From NCBI GenBank assembly GCA_041676645.1, contig JBAYRO010000085.1, forward strand, positions 1 through 14,147: DNA of 14,147 nt, read 5' to 3'. The stretch is from JAMLIN01 sp041676645. Lineage in GTDB: Bacteria > Pseudomonadota > Gammaproteobacteria > Burkholderiales > Burkholderiaceae_E. Positions 1-7,174 of the stretch are shown piece by piece. Position 1 is the first letter of the stretch. Every line of letters begins with the position of its first letter. A program made the position numbers and the translations under genes. The notes under the pieces were generated by a model. That model was not told the origin of the DNA. It saw nothing but the letters and a program-made list of their open reading frames with translations, and did no database searches.

Positions 1-742
1 CGGACGATTCCGGCCCGACCAGGAACACCGCCAGCCCGGCGATCTCCTCGGGCTGGAGCGCCCGCTTCATCGCGACCCTGGCCAGGACCGGGGCGAGCAC
101 TTCGTCGAGCGACCTGCCCTGCATCCGGGCGGTGCGCCCGAAGCCCTGCTCCAGCATGTCGGTCTCGACCAGCCCCGGGCAGATGGCGTTCACGCAGATG
201 CCGTGGGTACCCATCTCGAGCGCGACGCAGCGCGTGAGGCCGACCACTGCATGCTTGGAGACGTTGTAGGCGGACTGGTTGGCCGAGGCCCACTTCCCGG
301 CACTCGAGGCGATGTTCACGATGCGCCCGCCCTCACCACGTTCGATCATGCGGGGCAGCACCGCCTGCATCAGATGGATCGTGCCGTGCAGGTTGACCTC
401 GAGCAGGTCGCGGAAATCCTGGTCCTCGTAGTCGAGGAAGGCGCCGGACTTGTAGACCCCGGCCGAATTCACGAGGCCGTCGATGCCGCCGGCGTCCAGC
501 CATGCCGAGGCGATCGCGTCGAAGCAGGCCTCGCGATCGGAAACGTCGAGCACCTGCACCCGGTGCGAACGCCCGTCCGAGTCGTCGCACATCGATGCGG
601 TTTCGCGCAGCGCGACCTCGCTGGTGGCCGACAGGGTGAGCCGGGCGCCTTCGGCGGCCATCGCGATGGCGATCGCGCGCCCGATGCCGCGGCTCGCGCC
701 GGTGATGAAGACATGGCGGCCGTGCAGCCGCCCCTCAGGCAT
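1..742 (-). CDS. SDR family NAD(P)-dependent oxidoreductase, C-terminus cut by window edge
   Basis: Classical short-chain dehydrogenase/reductase, probably oxidising or reducing a hydroxyl/keto group on an acyl-CoA or free acid; the substrate cannot be read from sequence. 247 residues are visible. The Rossmann motif TGASRGIG lies at residues 14-21, an NSAG motif (variant of NNAG) at 92-95, and the catalytic set S146, Y159, K163 includes YNVSK with the usual 13-residue Ser-Tyr spacing. A classical SDR is about 250 aa, so only a few C-terminal residues should be missing. The ATG at 742 overlaps the stop of the upstream hydratase gene (shared ATGCCTGA), which suggests translational coupling and fixes the start. 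It is the last visible gene of the five-gene minus-strand operon. Possible roles are 3-hydroxyacyl-CoA dehydrogenase or 3-oxoacyl-ACP-reductase-like. Family is certain; substrate is unknown. Confidence 0.93.
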   Translation of the reverse strand, partial: MPEGRLHGRHVFITGASRGIGRAIAIAMAAEGARLTLSATSEVALRETASMCDDSDGRSHRVQVLDVSDREACFDAIASAWLDAGGIDGLVNSAGVYKSGAFLDYEDQDFRDLLEVNLHGTIHLMQAVLPRMIERGEGGRIVNIASSAGKWASANQSAYNVSKHAVVGLTRCVALEMGTHGICVNAICPGLVETDMLEQGFGRTARMQGRSLDEVLAPVLARVAMKRALQPEEIAGLAVFLVGPESS

Positions 743-1595
743 CGCCGTACTCGGCTTCGGCCTGCATGGAAACGCCGCCGTCCGGCAGCCGCGACCAGAT
801 GCGGGCGGAATTGCCCTCCACGCTGGCATGGAACTCGAGGTCGGCGCCGAGGATCGCCGGGCGCAGGCCGCGGTAGCTGAAGCGGCGCAGCGGGGCCGGC
901 CCGACATCGGCGGCCAGGCCACAGAGCAGGGTCGCAACCAGCGGCCCGTGGACCACGCAGTTGTCGTAGCCCTCGACCTCGCGACAGTAGTCCTGGTCGT
1001 AGTGGATCCGGTGGCCGTTGAAGGTGAGCGCCGAATAGCGGAACAGCAATGTCGTGTCGGGCGTGAGCTTGCGCACATGCTGGCCCGGCGCGGGACCGCC
1101 GTCGGCCGGCGGCTTCGCGTTGCCGGCCGGCGCCGGCGACTTGTAGACGATGTTCTGCAGTTCGTGGATGCGCCGCGTGCCCTCGACCGAGATCTCGTGC
1201 TCGACGGTGACGAAGACCAGGTCGCCGGAGCGCCCGCTCTTGTGCTCGACCGACTGGATCGTCGAGCGCTTGTCCATGGTGGCGCCCAGGGGAATCGGCG
1301 CCTCGAAGCGCACCTCGCCGCCGGCCCACATCCGGTTGGGCAGCGGCACCGGCGGCATGAAGCCGCCGCGCTCGGGATGGCCGTCGGGGCCGATCCGCCC
1401 GGGCGGCACGCCCTCGAGGAAGTAGACCCAGTGCCAGCAATGCGGCAGGGGATCGCCCTCGGCCAGCGCCGGACCGGGGCGGTCGACGGTGGCGGCCATC
1501 AGCCGGGCATGACGGACCTGCGCCGGGTCCGAATCGGACTGCGACCGGCCGATCCAGCTGCGCAGGTGCTCGATGTCGATGGTCGGGGTACTCAT
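735..1595 (-). CDS. FAS1-like/MaoC hot-dog hydratase, mesaconyl-C4-CoA or itaconyl-CoA hydratase type
   Basis: 286-aa double hot-dog protein of the family that includes 3-methylfumaryl-CoA (mesaconyl-C4-CoA) hydratase Meh, itaconyl-CoA hydratase Ich and HTD2-like dehydratases. These add water to a C5 unsaturated dicarboxyl-CoA to give (S)-citramalyl-CoA. The N-terminal half (about residues 1-150) is the degenerate FAS1-like dehydratase domain. The C-terminal half carries the hydratase signature TFNGHRIHYD at 191-200 (N193, H195, H198, D200), followed by VEGYDNCVVHGPL at 207-219. The ATG at 1595 is preceded by GGAG on the minus strand (plus positions 1602-1605) at 6 nt. It lies 43 nt after the CitE-family lyase, which is the enzyme that would use its product, and overlaps the SDR start by 8 nt. 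Meh and Ich cannot be separated by inspection, since members of this family accept both mesaconyl-C4-CoA and itaconyl-CoA. Family is confident; exact substrate is inferred from context. Confidence 0.85.
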   Translation of the reverse strand: MSTPTIDIEHLRSWIGRSQSDSDPAQVRHARLMAATVDRPGPALAEGDPLPHCWHWVYFLEGVPPGRIGPDGHPERGGFMPPVPLPNRMWAGGEVRFEAPIPLGATMDKRSTIQSVEHKSGRSGDLVFVTVEHEISVEGTRRIHELQNIVYKSPAPAGNAKPPADGGPAPGQHVRKLTPDTTLLFRYSALTFNGHRIHYDQDYCREVEGYDNCVVHGPLVATLLCGLAADVGPAPLRRFSYRGLRPAILGADLEFHASVEGNSARIWSRLPDGGVSMQAEAEYGDA

Positions 1596-1638
1596 GCGGG
1601 ACTCCGTGGAAACCAGGTTGTTCGGGCCGCCGGCCGGC

Positions 1639-2457
1639 TCAGCGACGCGCGGCGAGCAGCCGGCGGGCCTTCGCGATCACCGGCGCATCGACCATCTTGC
1701 CGTCGACCGCCACCACCGCCCCGCCGGCGCTGGCGGACGCATCGACGACGCGTTGCGCCCAGGCGAGCGCTTCGGGGGTGGGCGAAAACCCGGCATTGAC
1801 GGTAGGGACCTGGCGCGGATGGATGCAGAGCTTGGCGCCGAAGCCGAGCCGGCGAGCCCGCCGGGTGGCGGCGGCGAGCGCATCGACATCGTCGATGGCG
1901 GCCTCGACGCCGTCGGCCGGGGCGACGATCCCGGCCAGCCGCGAAGCGAGCACGAGTTCGCTGCGCGCCGCGAGAAGCTCCTCGTCGTCGCCCTCGATGT
2001 CGAGGTCGAACTGGAAGTCGATGGTGCCGAACACCAGCCGGAACACCCCGGGCTGGCGGGCCAGCTTGCGGGCCGCGGCAATGCCGCCGGCGGTCTCGAC
2101 CAGGGGCAGGACGCGCCGCGCATGGGTCCGGGTGATCACTTCGCGCAGGGGTTCGATCTCGGCCGCCTTGGGCAGCATCACGGCCGTCACCGCATGGTCG
2201 GCGGCAAGCGCGACGTCGTCGTGGAACCACTGGGTGCCGGCGCCGTTGATGCGCAGCATGATCGGCACGCCCGCCTGGGCGGCGGCATCGGGGCAGCTCA
2301 CGAACCAGTTCGACAGCGCATCGCGCGCGGCCGACTTGGCCGCCGGCGCGACCGCATCCTCGAGGTCGATGTTGACGATGTCGGCGCCGGACGCGAGCGC
2401 CTTGGCGAAGCGCTCGGGCCGGTCGGCGGGAACGAAGAGATAGGATCGGGCGATCAT
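1639..2457 (-). CDS. HpcH/HpaI aldolase, citrate lyase beta-subunit (CitE) family; likely citramalyl-CoA lyase
   Basis: 272-aa TIM-barrel lyase of the CitE/malyl-CoA lyase family, which cleaves 3-hydroxyacyl-CoA thioesters such as citramalyl-CoA (to acetyl-CoA and pyruvate) or malyl-CoA. Visible family motifs are LFVPADRPERF at 7-17, DLEDAV at 31-36, RING at 69-72, LPKAAE at 95-100, PLVETAGG at 118-125, FGTIDFQFDL at 143-152, and KLCIHPRQ at 209-216. E121 and D147 are the expected Mg2+ ligands by analogy with the family. No citrate-lyase alpha or gamma genes accompany it, so it is a stand-alone CoA-ester lyase rather than part of a citrate lyase complex. Its Shine-Dalgarno (AGGAG) overlaps the stop codon of the preceding CoA-transferase gene, 9 nt away. 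Neighbouring CoA-transferase and Meh/Ich-type hydratase make citramalyl-CoA lyase (Ccl) the best guess; malyl-CoA lyase is the alternative. Confidence 0.88.
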   Translation of the reverse strand: MIARSYLFVPADRPERFAKALASGADIVNIDLEDAVAPAAKSAARDALSNWFVSCPDAAAQAGVPIMLRINGAGTQWFHDDVALAADHAVTAVMLPKAAEIEPLREVITRTHARRVLPLVETAGGIAAARKLARQPGVFRLVFGTIDFQFDLDIEGDDEELLAARSELVLASRLAGIVAPADGVEAAIDDVDALAAATRRARRLGFGAKLCIHPRQVPTVNAGFSPTPEALAWAQRVVDASASAGGAVVAVDGKMVDAPVIAKARRLLAARR

Positions 2458-2466
2458 CGGGATCTC

Positions 2467-3651
2467 CTAGATGGCGGCGGCCTGGCGCAGCCGGTCGATG
2501 TCGGCGGCCGAAAGACCGAGTTCGCCGAGGATCGAATCGGTATGTTCGCCCAGTGTCGGTATCGGGTCCATGCGCGCATCGAAGGCGCTGCTGCGCCCCG
2601 GGGGGCGCAGCGCCGGGATCGGGCCGACCGGCGAGCCGACCTGGGCCCAGGCGTCGCGCGCCGCGAGCTGCGGATGGGCCCAGAGATCGGCCATGGTGTT
2701 CATCTTGGCGCGGGCAATCTTCACCTTGTCGAGCCGCGCCAGCACCTGCGCCGAGTCGAAACTGGAGAAGGCTTCCTCGATCAGCTCGCGCAGCGCGGCC
2801 CGGTTCTCGTTACGCAAGGTGTTGTTCGCGAAGCGGGCGTCGGTGGCCAGCGCCGGATCGCCGAGGACCTCGTCGCAGAAGACCTTCCATTCGCGTTCAT
2901 TCTGCAGCCCGAGCATGACCGTTGCGCCGTCGCCCGCCTTGAAGGGGCCATAGGGATAGATGCTCGCATGCGCGGCCCCGGTGCGCGCCGGCGGCTCGGC
3001 GCCGTCGAAGGCGTAGTAGAGCGGGAAGCCCATCCATTCGGTGAGGGCTTCGAGCATCGAGACGTCGATCCGGCTGCCGACGCCGGTTCGCCCGCGCAGC
3101 AGCAGCGCCGCCATCACGCTGGTGAACGCGTACATGCCGGCGGCGATATCGGCGATCGAGTTGCCGGTCTTGGAGGGATCCTCGGGGGTGCCGGTGACCG
3201 ACAGCAGGCCGGCCTCGCTCTGGATCAGCAGGTCGTAGGCCTTCTGCTCCCGGTAGGGGCCGTCGTCGCCGTAGCCGGAGATGTCGCAGACGATCAGCCG
3301 CGGATTGCGTGCCGACAGGCTGGCGTGGTCGAAACCCATGCGGGCGGCGGCGCCCGGGGCGAGGTTCTGCACCAGCACATCGGCCCGGTCGAGGAGCTTC
3401 AGCAACGCATCGCGCGCCCCGGGCTGCTTGAGGTCGAGCGTCAGGCTCTCCTTCGAGCGATTGGTCCAGGCGAAATGCGAGCAGAGCTCGTCGCGCACCC
3501 GGTGGTCGTAGCTGCGCGCGAAGTCGCCGACCTCGGGCCGCTCCACCTTGATGACCCGGGCACCGAGATCGGCGAGCTGGCGAGTGCAGAAGGGCGCTGC
3601 GATCGCGTGCTCGAGCGCGACCACGGTGATGCCGTCGAGGGGTCTCGTCAT
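2467..3651 (-). CDS. Class III (CaiB/BaiF) CoA-transferase
   Basis: 394-aa family III CoA-transferase, which moves CoA between carboxylic acids via an aspartyl-CoA thioester. It opens with PLDGITVVALEHAIAAPF (residues 4-21), typical of the family. The nucleophile is D168 in NSIADIAAGMYAF, aligned by eye with the active-site Asp of formyl-CoA transferase. The chosen ATG at 3651 follows GAGG on the minus strand (plus 3657-3660) and starts in the usual family position; an upstream in-frame ATG at 3687 would add 12 non-family residues. The start is 7 nt after the dehydrogenase gene. With a CitE lyase and a Meh/Ich-type hydratase downstream, the order resembles itaconate-degradation clusters, where such an enzyme makes itaconyl-CoA from succinyl-CoA. 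Mesaconate, citramalate or methylsuccinate are equally possible acceptors. Family is certain; substrate is inferred. Confidence 0.9.
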   Translation of the reverse strand: MTRPLDGITVVALEHAIAAPFCTRQLADLGARVIKVERPEVGDFARSYDHRVRDELCSHFAWTNRSKESLTLDLKQPGARDALLKLLDRADVLVQNLAPGAAARMGFDHASLSARNPRLIVCDISGYGDDGPYREQKAYDLLIQSEAGLLSVTGTPEDPSKTGNSIADIAAGMYAFTSVMAALLLRGRTGVGSRIDVSMLEALTEWMGFPLYYAFDGAEPPARTGAAHASIYPYGPFKAGDGATVMLGLQNEREWKVFCDEVLGDPALATDARFANNTLRNENRAALRELIEEAFSSFDSAQVLARLDKVKIARAKMNTMADLWAHPQLAARDAWAQVGSPVGPIPALRPPGRSSAFDARMDPIPTLGEHTDSILGELGLSAADIDRLRQAAAI

Positions 3652-3658
3652 CCTTGCC

Positions 3659-4822
3659 TCAGAACGAGCGGGGCAGCCCGAGGACATGCTCCGCGATGTA
3701 GCTGTAGATCAGGTTGGTGGAGATCGGCGCCACCTGGTAGAGCCGGGTCTCGCGGAACTTGCGCTCGACATCGTACTCGTGCGCGAAGCCGAAGCCGCCA
3801 TGGGTCTGCATGCAGACATTGGCCGCCTCGAAGGACGCCTTGGCGGCGAGGTACTTCGCCATGTTGGCCTCGGCGCCGCAGGGCTTGTGCGCATCGAAGA
3901 GCTCGCAGGCCCGGAAGCGCATCAGGTTGGCCGCCTCTATCTCGATGTAGGACTCGGCGATCGGGAAGGAGACACCCTGGTTCTGGCCGATCGGCCGGCC
4001 GAACACGACGCGGTCCTTCGCGTACTGCGTCATCCGGTCCATGAACCAGTAGCTGTCGCCGATGCACTCGGCCGCGATCAGGGTGCGCTCGGCATTGAGT
4101 CCGTCGAGGATGTAGCGAAAGCCCATGCCCTCCTTGCCGATCATGTTCTCGGCCGGAATCTCGAGATCCTCGAAGAAGAGCTCGTTGGTCTCGTGGTTGA
4201 CCATGTTGCGGATCGGGCGCACCGTCATGCCGGATTTCTCGGCCTCGCGCAGGTCGACGAGGAAGATCGACATGCCCTCGGACTTGCGCTTGACCTGGTC
4301 GATCGGAGTGGTCCGCGCGAGCAGGATCATCCATTCGGAATGCTGGATCCGCGAGATCCAGACCTTCTGGCCGTTGACGACGTAGCGATCGCCCTTCTTC
4401 ACCGCGACGGTCTTGATCTCGGTGGTGTTGGTGCCGGTGGTGGGCTCGGTGACGCCCATCGACTGCAGACGCCATTCGCCGGTGGCGATCTTGGGCAGGA
4501 ACAGCTTCTTCTGCTCCTCGGAGCCGTGGCGCAGCAGGGTGCCCATGTTGTACATCTGGCCATGGCAGGCGCCCGCATTGCCGCCCGCGCGATTGATCTC
4601 CTCCATGATCACGGAGGCCTCGGCCAGGCCCAGCCCCGAGCCGCCATACTCGGCCGGAATCAGCGCCGCCAGCCAGCCGGCCTTGGTCAGCGCATCGACG
4701 AAGGCTTCCGGGTAGGCGCGATCGGCATCGATCTGGCGGTGGTACTCGTCGGGGTATTCGGCGCAGAGGTCGCGCAGCGCATCGCGCATTTCCTGGAAGC
4801 GGTCGGGAGTCTGTTCGATCAT
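3659..4822 (-). CDS. Acyl-CoA dehydrogenase, IVD/LCAD-like placement of the catalytic Glu
   Basis: 387-aa flavoprotein acyl-CoA dehydrogenase, normal length for the family; it should oxidise an acyl-CoA to the 2-enoyl-CoA, passing electrons to ETF. Visible motifs are MGVTEPTTGTNTTEIKT at 122-138 (FAD/substrate signature), RVVFGRPIGQNQ at 271-282, and MQTHGGFGFAHEYDVER at 338-354. The position of the catalytic Glu in medium-chain enzymes (YEGT motif) is occupied by VAPIST, with P366 in place of Glu. A Glu is instead present at E245 in GLNAERTLIAA, the helix-G position used by isovaleryl-CoA and long-chain dehydrogenases. First gene of the minus-strand operon; its stop overlaps the ribosome-binding site of the CoA-transferase. 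Only weak purine-rich sequence precedes the ATG. A related dehydrogenase accompanies itaconate genes in Pseudomonas, where its role is unclear. Substrate not determined. Confidence 0.92.
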   Translation of the reverse strand: MIEQTPDRFQEMRDALRDLCAEYPDEYHRQIDADRAYPEAFVDALTKAGWLAALIPAEYGGSGLGLAEASVIMEEINRAGGNAGACHGQMYNMGTLLRHGSEEQKKLFLPKIATGEWRLQSMGVTEPTTGTNTTEIKTVAVKKGDRYVVNGQKVWISRIQHSEWMILLARTTPIDQVKRKSEGMSIFLVDLREAEKSGMTVRPIRNMVNHETNELFFEDLEIPAENMIGKEGMGFRYILDGLNAERTLIAAECIGDSYWFMDRMTQYAKDRVVFGRPIGQNQGVSFPIAESYIEIEAANLMRFRACELFDAHKPCGAEANMAKYLAAKASFEAANVCMQTHGGFGFAHEYDVERKFRETRLYQVAPISTNLIYSYIAEHVLGLPRSF

Positions 4823-4906
4823 GGCGGTATCTCGGGTCGGGCGCGCGGGCGCGTTTTCGGCGATTTCGCAATCGGCCGTCTATGTTAGCCGGGGTAGGTG
4901 GCGATG

Positions 4907-4922
4907 ATGCGGGTGCCCGCAT
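4907..4922. promoter_or_regulatory. 16-bp perfect inverted repeat, candidate operator
   Basis: ATGCGGG and CCCGCAT form 7-bp arms around a 2-nt centre. The site lies about 85 nt upstream of the acyl-CoA dehydrogenase start and overlaps the expected -35 region of a weak TAACAT -10 box at 4882-4887. That geometry would suit a regulator of the minus-strand operon. In GC-rich DNA such a palindrome can also arise by chance, and no regulator gene is adjacent. Confidence 0.3.
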
Positions 4923-5095
4923 GCTCGCCTTGCCCGACGCGGGGACGATCCTCGAATTCTGCACCATGCTCGCGGCACCCTTCGGCAGGTCGGGGGTCTG
5001 CCCCGGCATCACCCGGGGCGCTGGCGAGCCGCGCCGTGCGGGCCGGACTCGGGAACCATCACCGGACCGGGCCCCACCGCCATCGGTCGTGGCGC

Positions 5096-5125
5096 TTGGC
5101 AAGTCGGCGGCCGGCCGGCGATCAT
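5096..5125 (+). promoter_or_regulatory. Candidate sigma-70 promoter for DUF1272/HDOD genes
   Basis: TTGGCA at 5096-5101 (5 of 6 to the -35 consensus) and GATCAT at 5120-5125 (4 of 6 to -10) are separated by 18 nt. Transcription would start near 5132, giving a leader of about 40 nt before the DUF1272 ATG. This is a visual match only and the weakest of the promoter calls. Confidence 0.28.
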
Positions 5126-5171
5126 GGCGGCTTTGACGGGCCTCGTTGCCCACGGCCAAGGAGAACCCGAC

Positions 5172-5423
5172 ATGCTTGCCCTGCGCCCGGGCTGCGAATG
5201 CTGCGACCGCGACCTCCCGCCCGACAGCGACCAGGCACGGATCTGCAGCTTCGAGTGCACCTTCTGCGCCGACTGCGCCGACACCATGAACGGACGCTGC
5301 CCCAACTGCGGCGGCGAACTCGTGCGCCGCCCGCGTCGGCCTGCCGACCGGCTCGCCCGATTCCCGGCCTCGACCGAGCGCATCTGGCGCCCCGATCGCT
5401 GCGGTCGCAGCGCCAGCGCCTGA
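5172..5423 (+). CDS. DUF1272 small cysteine-rich protein
   Basis: 83-aa protein of the DUF1272 family, function unknown. It contains a dense set of cysteines: C8, C10, C11, C25, C29, C32, C35, C43 and C46. Motifs CECCDRDLP, CSFECTFCADC and GRCPNCGGELVRRP are typical of this family and suggest one or two zinc-binding knuckles (inference). The C-terminal tail is basic and unstructured-looking, with an extra C77. The ATG at 5172 is chosen because AAGGAG at 5158-5163 sits 8 nt upstream and because family members begin with the ML-LRP-CECC pattern; an in-frame upstream ATG at 5124 has no such site. It is followed after 19 nt by the HDOD gene and is probably co-transcribed with it. Family confident, function unknown. 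Confidence 0.9.
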   Translation: MLALRPGCECCDRDLPPDSDQARICSFECTFCADCADTMNGRCPNCGGELVRRPRRPADRLARFPASTERIWRPDRCGRSASA

Positions 5424-5442
5424 GCCGGGAGCGAAAGCGGCG

Positions 5443-7089
5443 ATGGACATCCCGGCAGGTCGCGACACCGGCGATGCGGGCCCGGGCAAGGACGCCCGGG
5501 CGGCCCGGATGCGCGCCCGCACACCGCTCGCGCGGATTCGCCGCGCGCTGGCCGACGGGCTCGAGCCGCCCTCGCTCGGCGAACTCGGCCCGACGATCGC
5601 CTCCAGCGCCCTCTCGGCGCAGGCCGAGGTGGGACGGATCGCCGAGCTCGCGCTCTTCGACCCCGCCATGCTGCTGCGCCTGCTGCGGGCGGCGAACTCG
5701 CCGGCCTACCTGACCCGTAGCGGCGACGCGGTGGTCTCGGCGACCCGGGCGGTGATGCTGCTCGGTTACGACCAGGCGCGCGAGATCGCCCTCGGCCTGC
5801 CCCGGCTCGACGAGCAGATCACCGACCGTGACCACCGCCAGCTGGTGCGCGCCGAGTATGCGCAGGCCAATGTCGCGGCAACGCTCGCCCGCCGCCTGCT
5901 CGATGCCCGCCATGCGGCGGTCGCCGAGGAAGGCGCCATTGCCGCTCTGCTGGGCTGCTCGGGCCGGATCCTCGCGGCGATCCATGCCCCGCAGGCGCTG
6001 GTCGCGACCCTGCGGGCGGCCGACGAACACCGGATCGATGCCTCGGCCGCCGCGCGCCGCCTGATCGGCGCCGACTTCGAGGAACTCGCCCACGAGGCGC
6101 TCATCGCCTGGCGCATGCCGGCGCGCCTGGGCCGGCTGCTGCGCGCGGCCACCGCGCTGCGGCCGCGCGAACCCGAGATCGCCGCCGACTGGCTGCCGCT
6201 GTCGATCGCCTGCGCGACCGACATGACCGACGCGCTGCTGAGGCCGGCGCCCGGGGAACGCCAGCGCCGGCTCGACGAAGTGGAACGCAAGTTCGGCCGG
6301 GCGATAGATCTCGACACGCGCCGGATGAAGGGCCTGGTCGAGGCGACCACCGAGGAAGTGCGCCGGATCGAACGCATCGGCGCCACCCCGTCGGGCGCCG
6401 CCTCCTGCACCGGCCTGCTCGAAACCCATCTCGCCGGCCGCACGCGGATCGCGCTGCCGGCACCGCGACTGGCCGCCGACGAACTCGAGCGCACCCTGGC
6501 CGACTCCGGCGCGCCCGAGGATGCGCTCGCCCTGCTCGACACCATCGGCGAAGGCCGCCACGGCTCGAGCGCGATGCTCGCCACCGCACTGGGCGCGCTC
6601 GACACCTTGGTGGCGGAGCGCGCCGCGGGCTTCCTGCCGGCGCTGTCGATCGCGCTGGCCGGCATCCATCGGGCCCTGGACTATACGAGGGTGTGCTACT
6701 TCGGGCGCGACGACGCCACCGGAACCTACCGGGCCCAGCTCGCCATCGGCGCGGACATCGAACGGCTGCGCGATACCGTCGGCATGGGCACCCGGGCGGC
6801 AACGCTGCTGCATGCCGCGCTCGATCGCGGCGTGGACCTGCACATCGGCGATACCGCCGCCGCCAATGTCCGCGACCGGCTGCCCGACTGGTTCGCCGCC
6901 GCCTTCCCCGACACGCGCAGCTTCCTGGTGCTGCCCATCCGCATCGAGGACCGGCCGATGGGCTTCATCCTCGCCGATCGCGACCGCCCCGACCCCGACG
7001 GCCCCGGCCCGACCGAGCTCGACCGCATGCGCGCCCTGCGCAGGCGCATCGCCGAGCTGCAGTTCGCCGGCACCGCCGACTTCAGCTGA
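5443..7089 (+). CDS. HDOD domain protein with C-terminal GAF-like domain
   Basis: 548-aa cytoplasmic signalling protein. An HDOD domain starts near residue 42 (PPSLGELGPTIASSAL) and continues through LALFDPAMLLRLLRAANSPA at 69-88 and AVMLLGYDQAREIALGL at 103-119. HDOD domains resemble HD hydrolases but lack the catalytic metal ligands and act as regulatory scaffolds. The C-terminal part, about residues 390-520, has a GAF-like pattern (ALDYTRVCYFGRDD, then SFLVLPIRIEDRPMGFILAD), as found in HDOD-GAF proteins. No DNA-binding, GGDEF, EAL or kinase output domain is visible. GGGAG at 5427-5431 lies 11 nt upstream of the ATG. It follows DUF1272 closely and ends one nucleotide before the palindrome at 7090. 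There is no direct sequence evidence linking it to the flanking catabolic genes. N-terminus is Arg/Ala-rich and poorly conserved-looking, so the exact start is less certain. Confidence 0.85.
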   Translation: MDIPAGRDTGDAGPGKDARAARMRARTPLARIRRALADGLEPPSLGELGPTIASSALSAQAEVGRIAELALFDPAMLLRLLRAANSPAYLTRSGDAVVSATRAVMLLGYDQAREIALGLPRLDEQITDRDHRQLVRAEYAQANVAATLARRLLDARHAAVAEEGAIAALLGCSGRILAAIHAPQALVATLRAADEHRIDASAAARRLIGADFEELAHEALIAWRMPARLGRLLRAATALRPREPEIAADWLPLSIACATDMTDALLRPAPGERQRRLDEVERKFGRAIDLDTRRMKGLVEATTEEVRRIERIGATPSGAASCTGLLETHLAGRTRIALPAPRLAADELERTLADSGAPEDALALLDTIGEGRHGSSAMLATALGALDTLVAERAAGFLPALSIALAGIHRALDYTRVCYFGRDDATGTYRAQLAIGADIERLRDTVGMGTRAATLLHAALDRGVDLHIGDTAAANVRDRLPDWFAAAFPDTRSFLVLPIRIEDRPMGFILADRDRPDPDGPGPTELDRMRALRRRIAELQFAGTADFS

Positions 7090-7147
7090 CAAAAAATGGG
7101 GTCAGACACCATTAATTGAAATTAATGGTGTCTGACCCCATTTTTTG
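7090..7147. repeat. Palindromic repeat, copy 1 (28-bp arms, 2-nt loop); probable bidirectional terminator
   Basis: Perfect inverted repeat with arms 7090-7117 and 7120-7147 around the dinucleotide GA. The outer half of each arm contains AAATGGGGTCAGACAC (or its complement), shared with copy 2 at 12680-12736; the inner half is AT-rich and differs. The hairpin ends in an A-run on one side and a T-run on the other, so transcripts from either strand give a stem followed by U residues. It lies directly after the HDOD stop codon and 27 nt from the convergent hsp20 stop, the expected place for a shared terminator. Its length and second copy suggest a dispersed REP-like element. Confidence 0.9.
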
Positions 7148-7174
7148 CGCGGCCCGAGCCGCGGCACGCAAGCT

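Larger units (their letters stand above)
4823..5171. other. 349-nt divergent intergenic region
   Basis: This stretch separates the minus-strand acyl-CoA dehydrogenase operon from the plus-strand DUF1272 gene and must carry the promoters for both. I see no convincing protein: short open frames here lack family similarity and Shine-Dalgarno sequences. On the minus strand a TAACAT hexamer (plus 4882-4887, 4 of 6 matches to a -10 box) lacks a good -35 box at 16-18 nt. A palindrome at 4907-4922 overlaps where the -35 box would be. A 9-bp direct repeat CATGCTCGC occurs at 4920-4928 and 4965-4973; its meaning is unknown. Confidence 0.6.

Noticed and set aside
1639..2457. Subunit of a citrate lyase complex
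   Set aside because: No citD, citF, citC, citX or citG genes adjoin it, and neighbours are CoA-ester enzymes, so a stand-alone acyl-CoA lyase is more likely.
1573..4044. Very long plus-strand open frame opposite the hydratase, lyase and CoA-transferase genes
   Set aside because: Its product is low-complexity, rich in Arg, Gly, Ala and His, with no recognisable domain. It mirrors GC-rich codons of well-recognised minus-strand genes, a common artefact in high-GC DNA.
4882..5136. 84-codon plus-strand open frame in the intergenic region
   Set aside because: No Shine-Dalgarno, no family similarity, and composition shifts to Arg/Pro-rich in the second half; it overlaps the probable promoter region.
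3648..5669. 673-codon minus-strand open frame spanning the dehydrogenase and the intergenic region
   Set aside because: It overlaps the dehydrogenase in another frame and the DUF1272/HDOD genes on the other strand, has no domain pattern, and no ribosome-binding site supports it.
5122..7092. 656-codon minus-strand open frame opposite the HDOD gene
   Set aside because: The plus strand encodes clear HDOD and GAF-like sequence, while the minus translation is Gly/Arg/Ala-rich without motifs.
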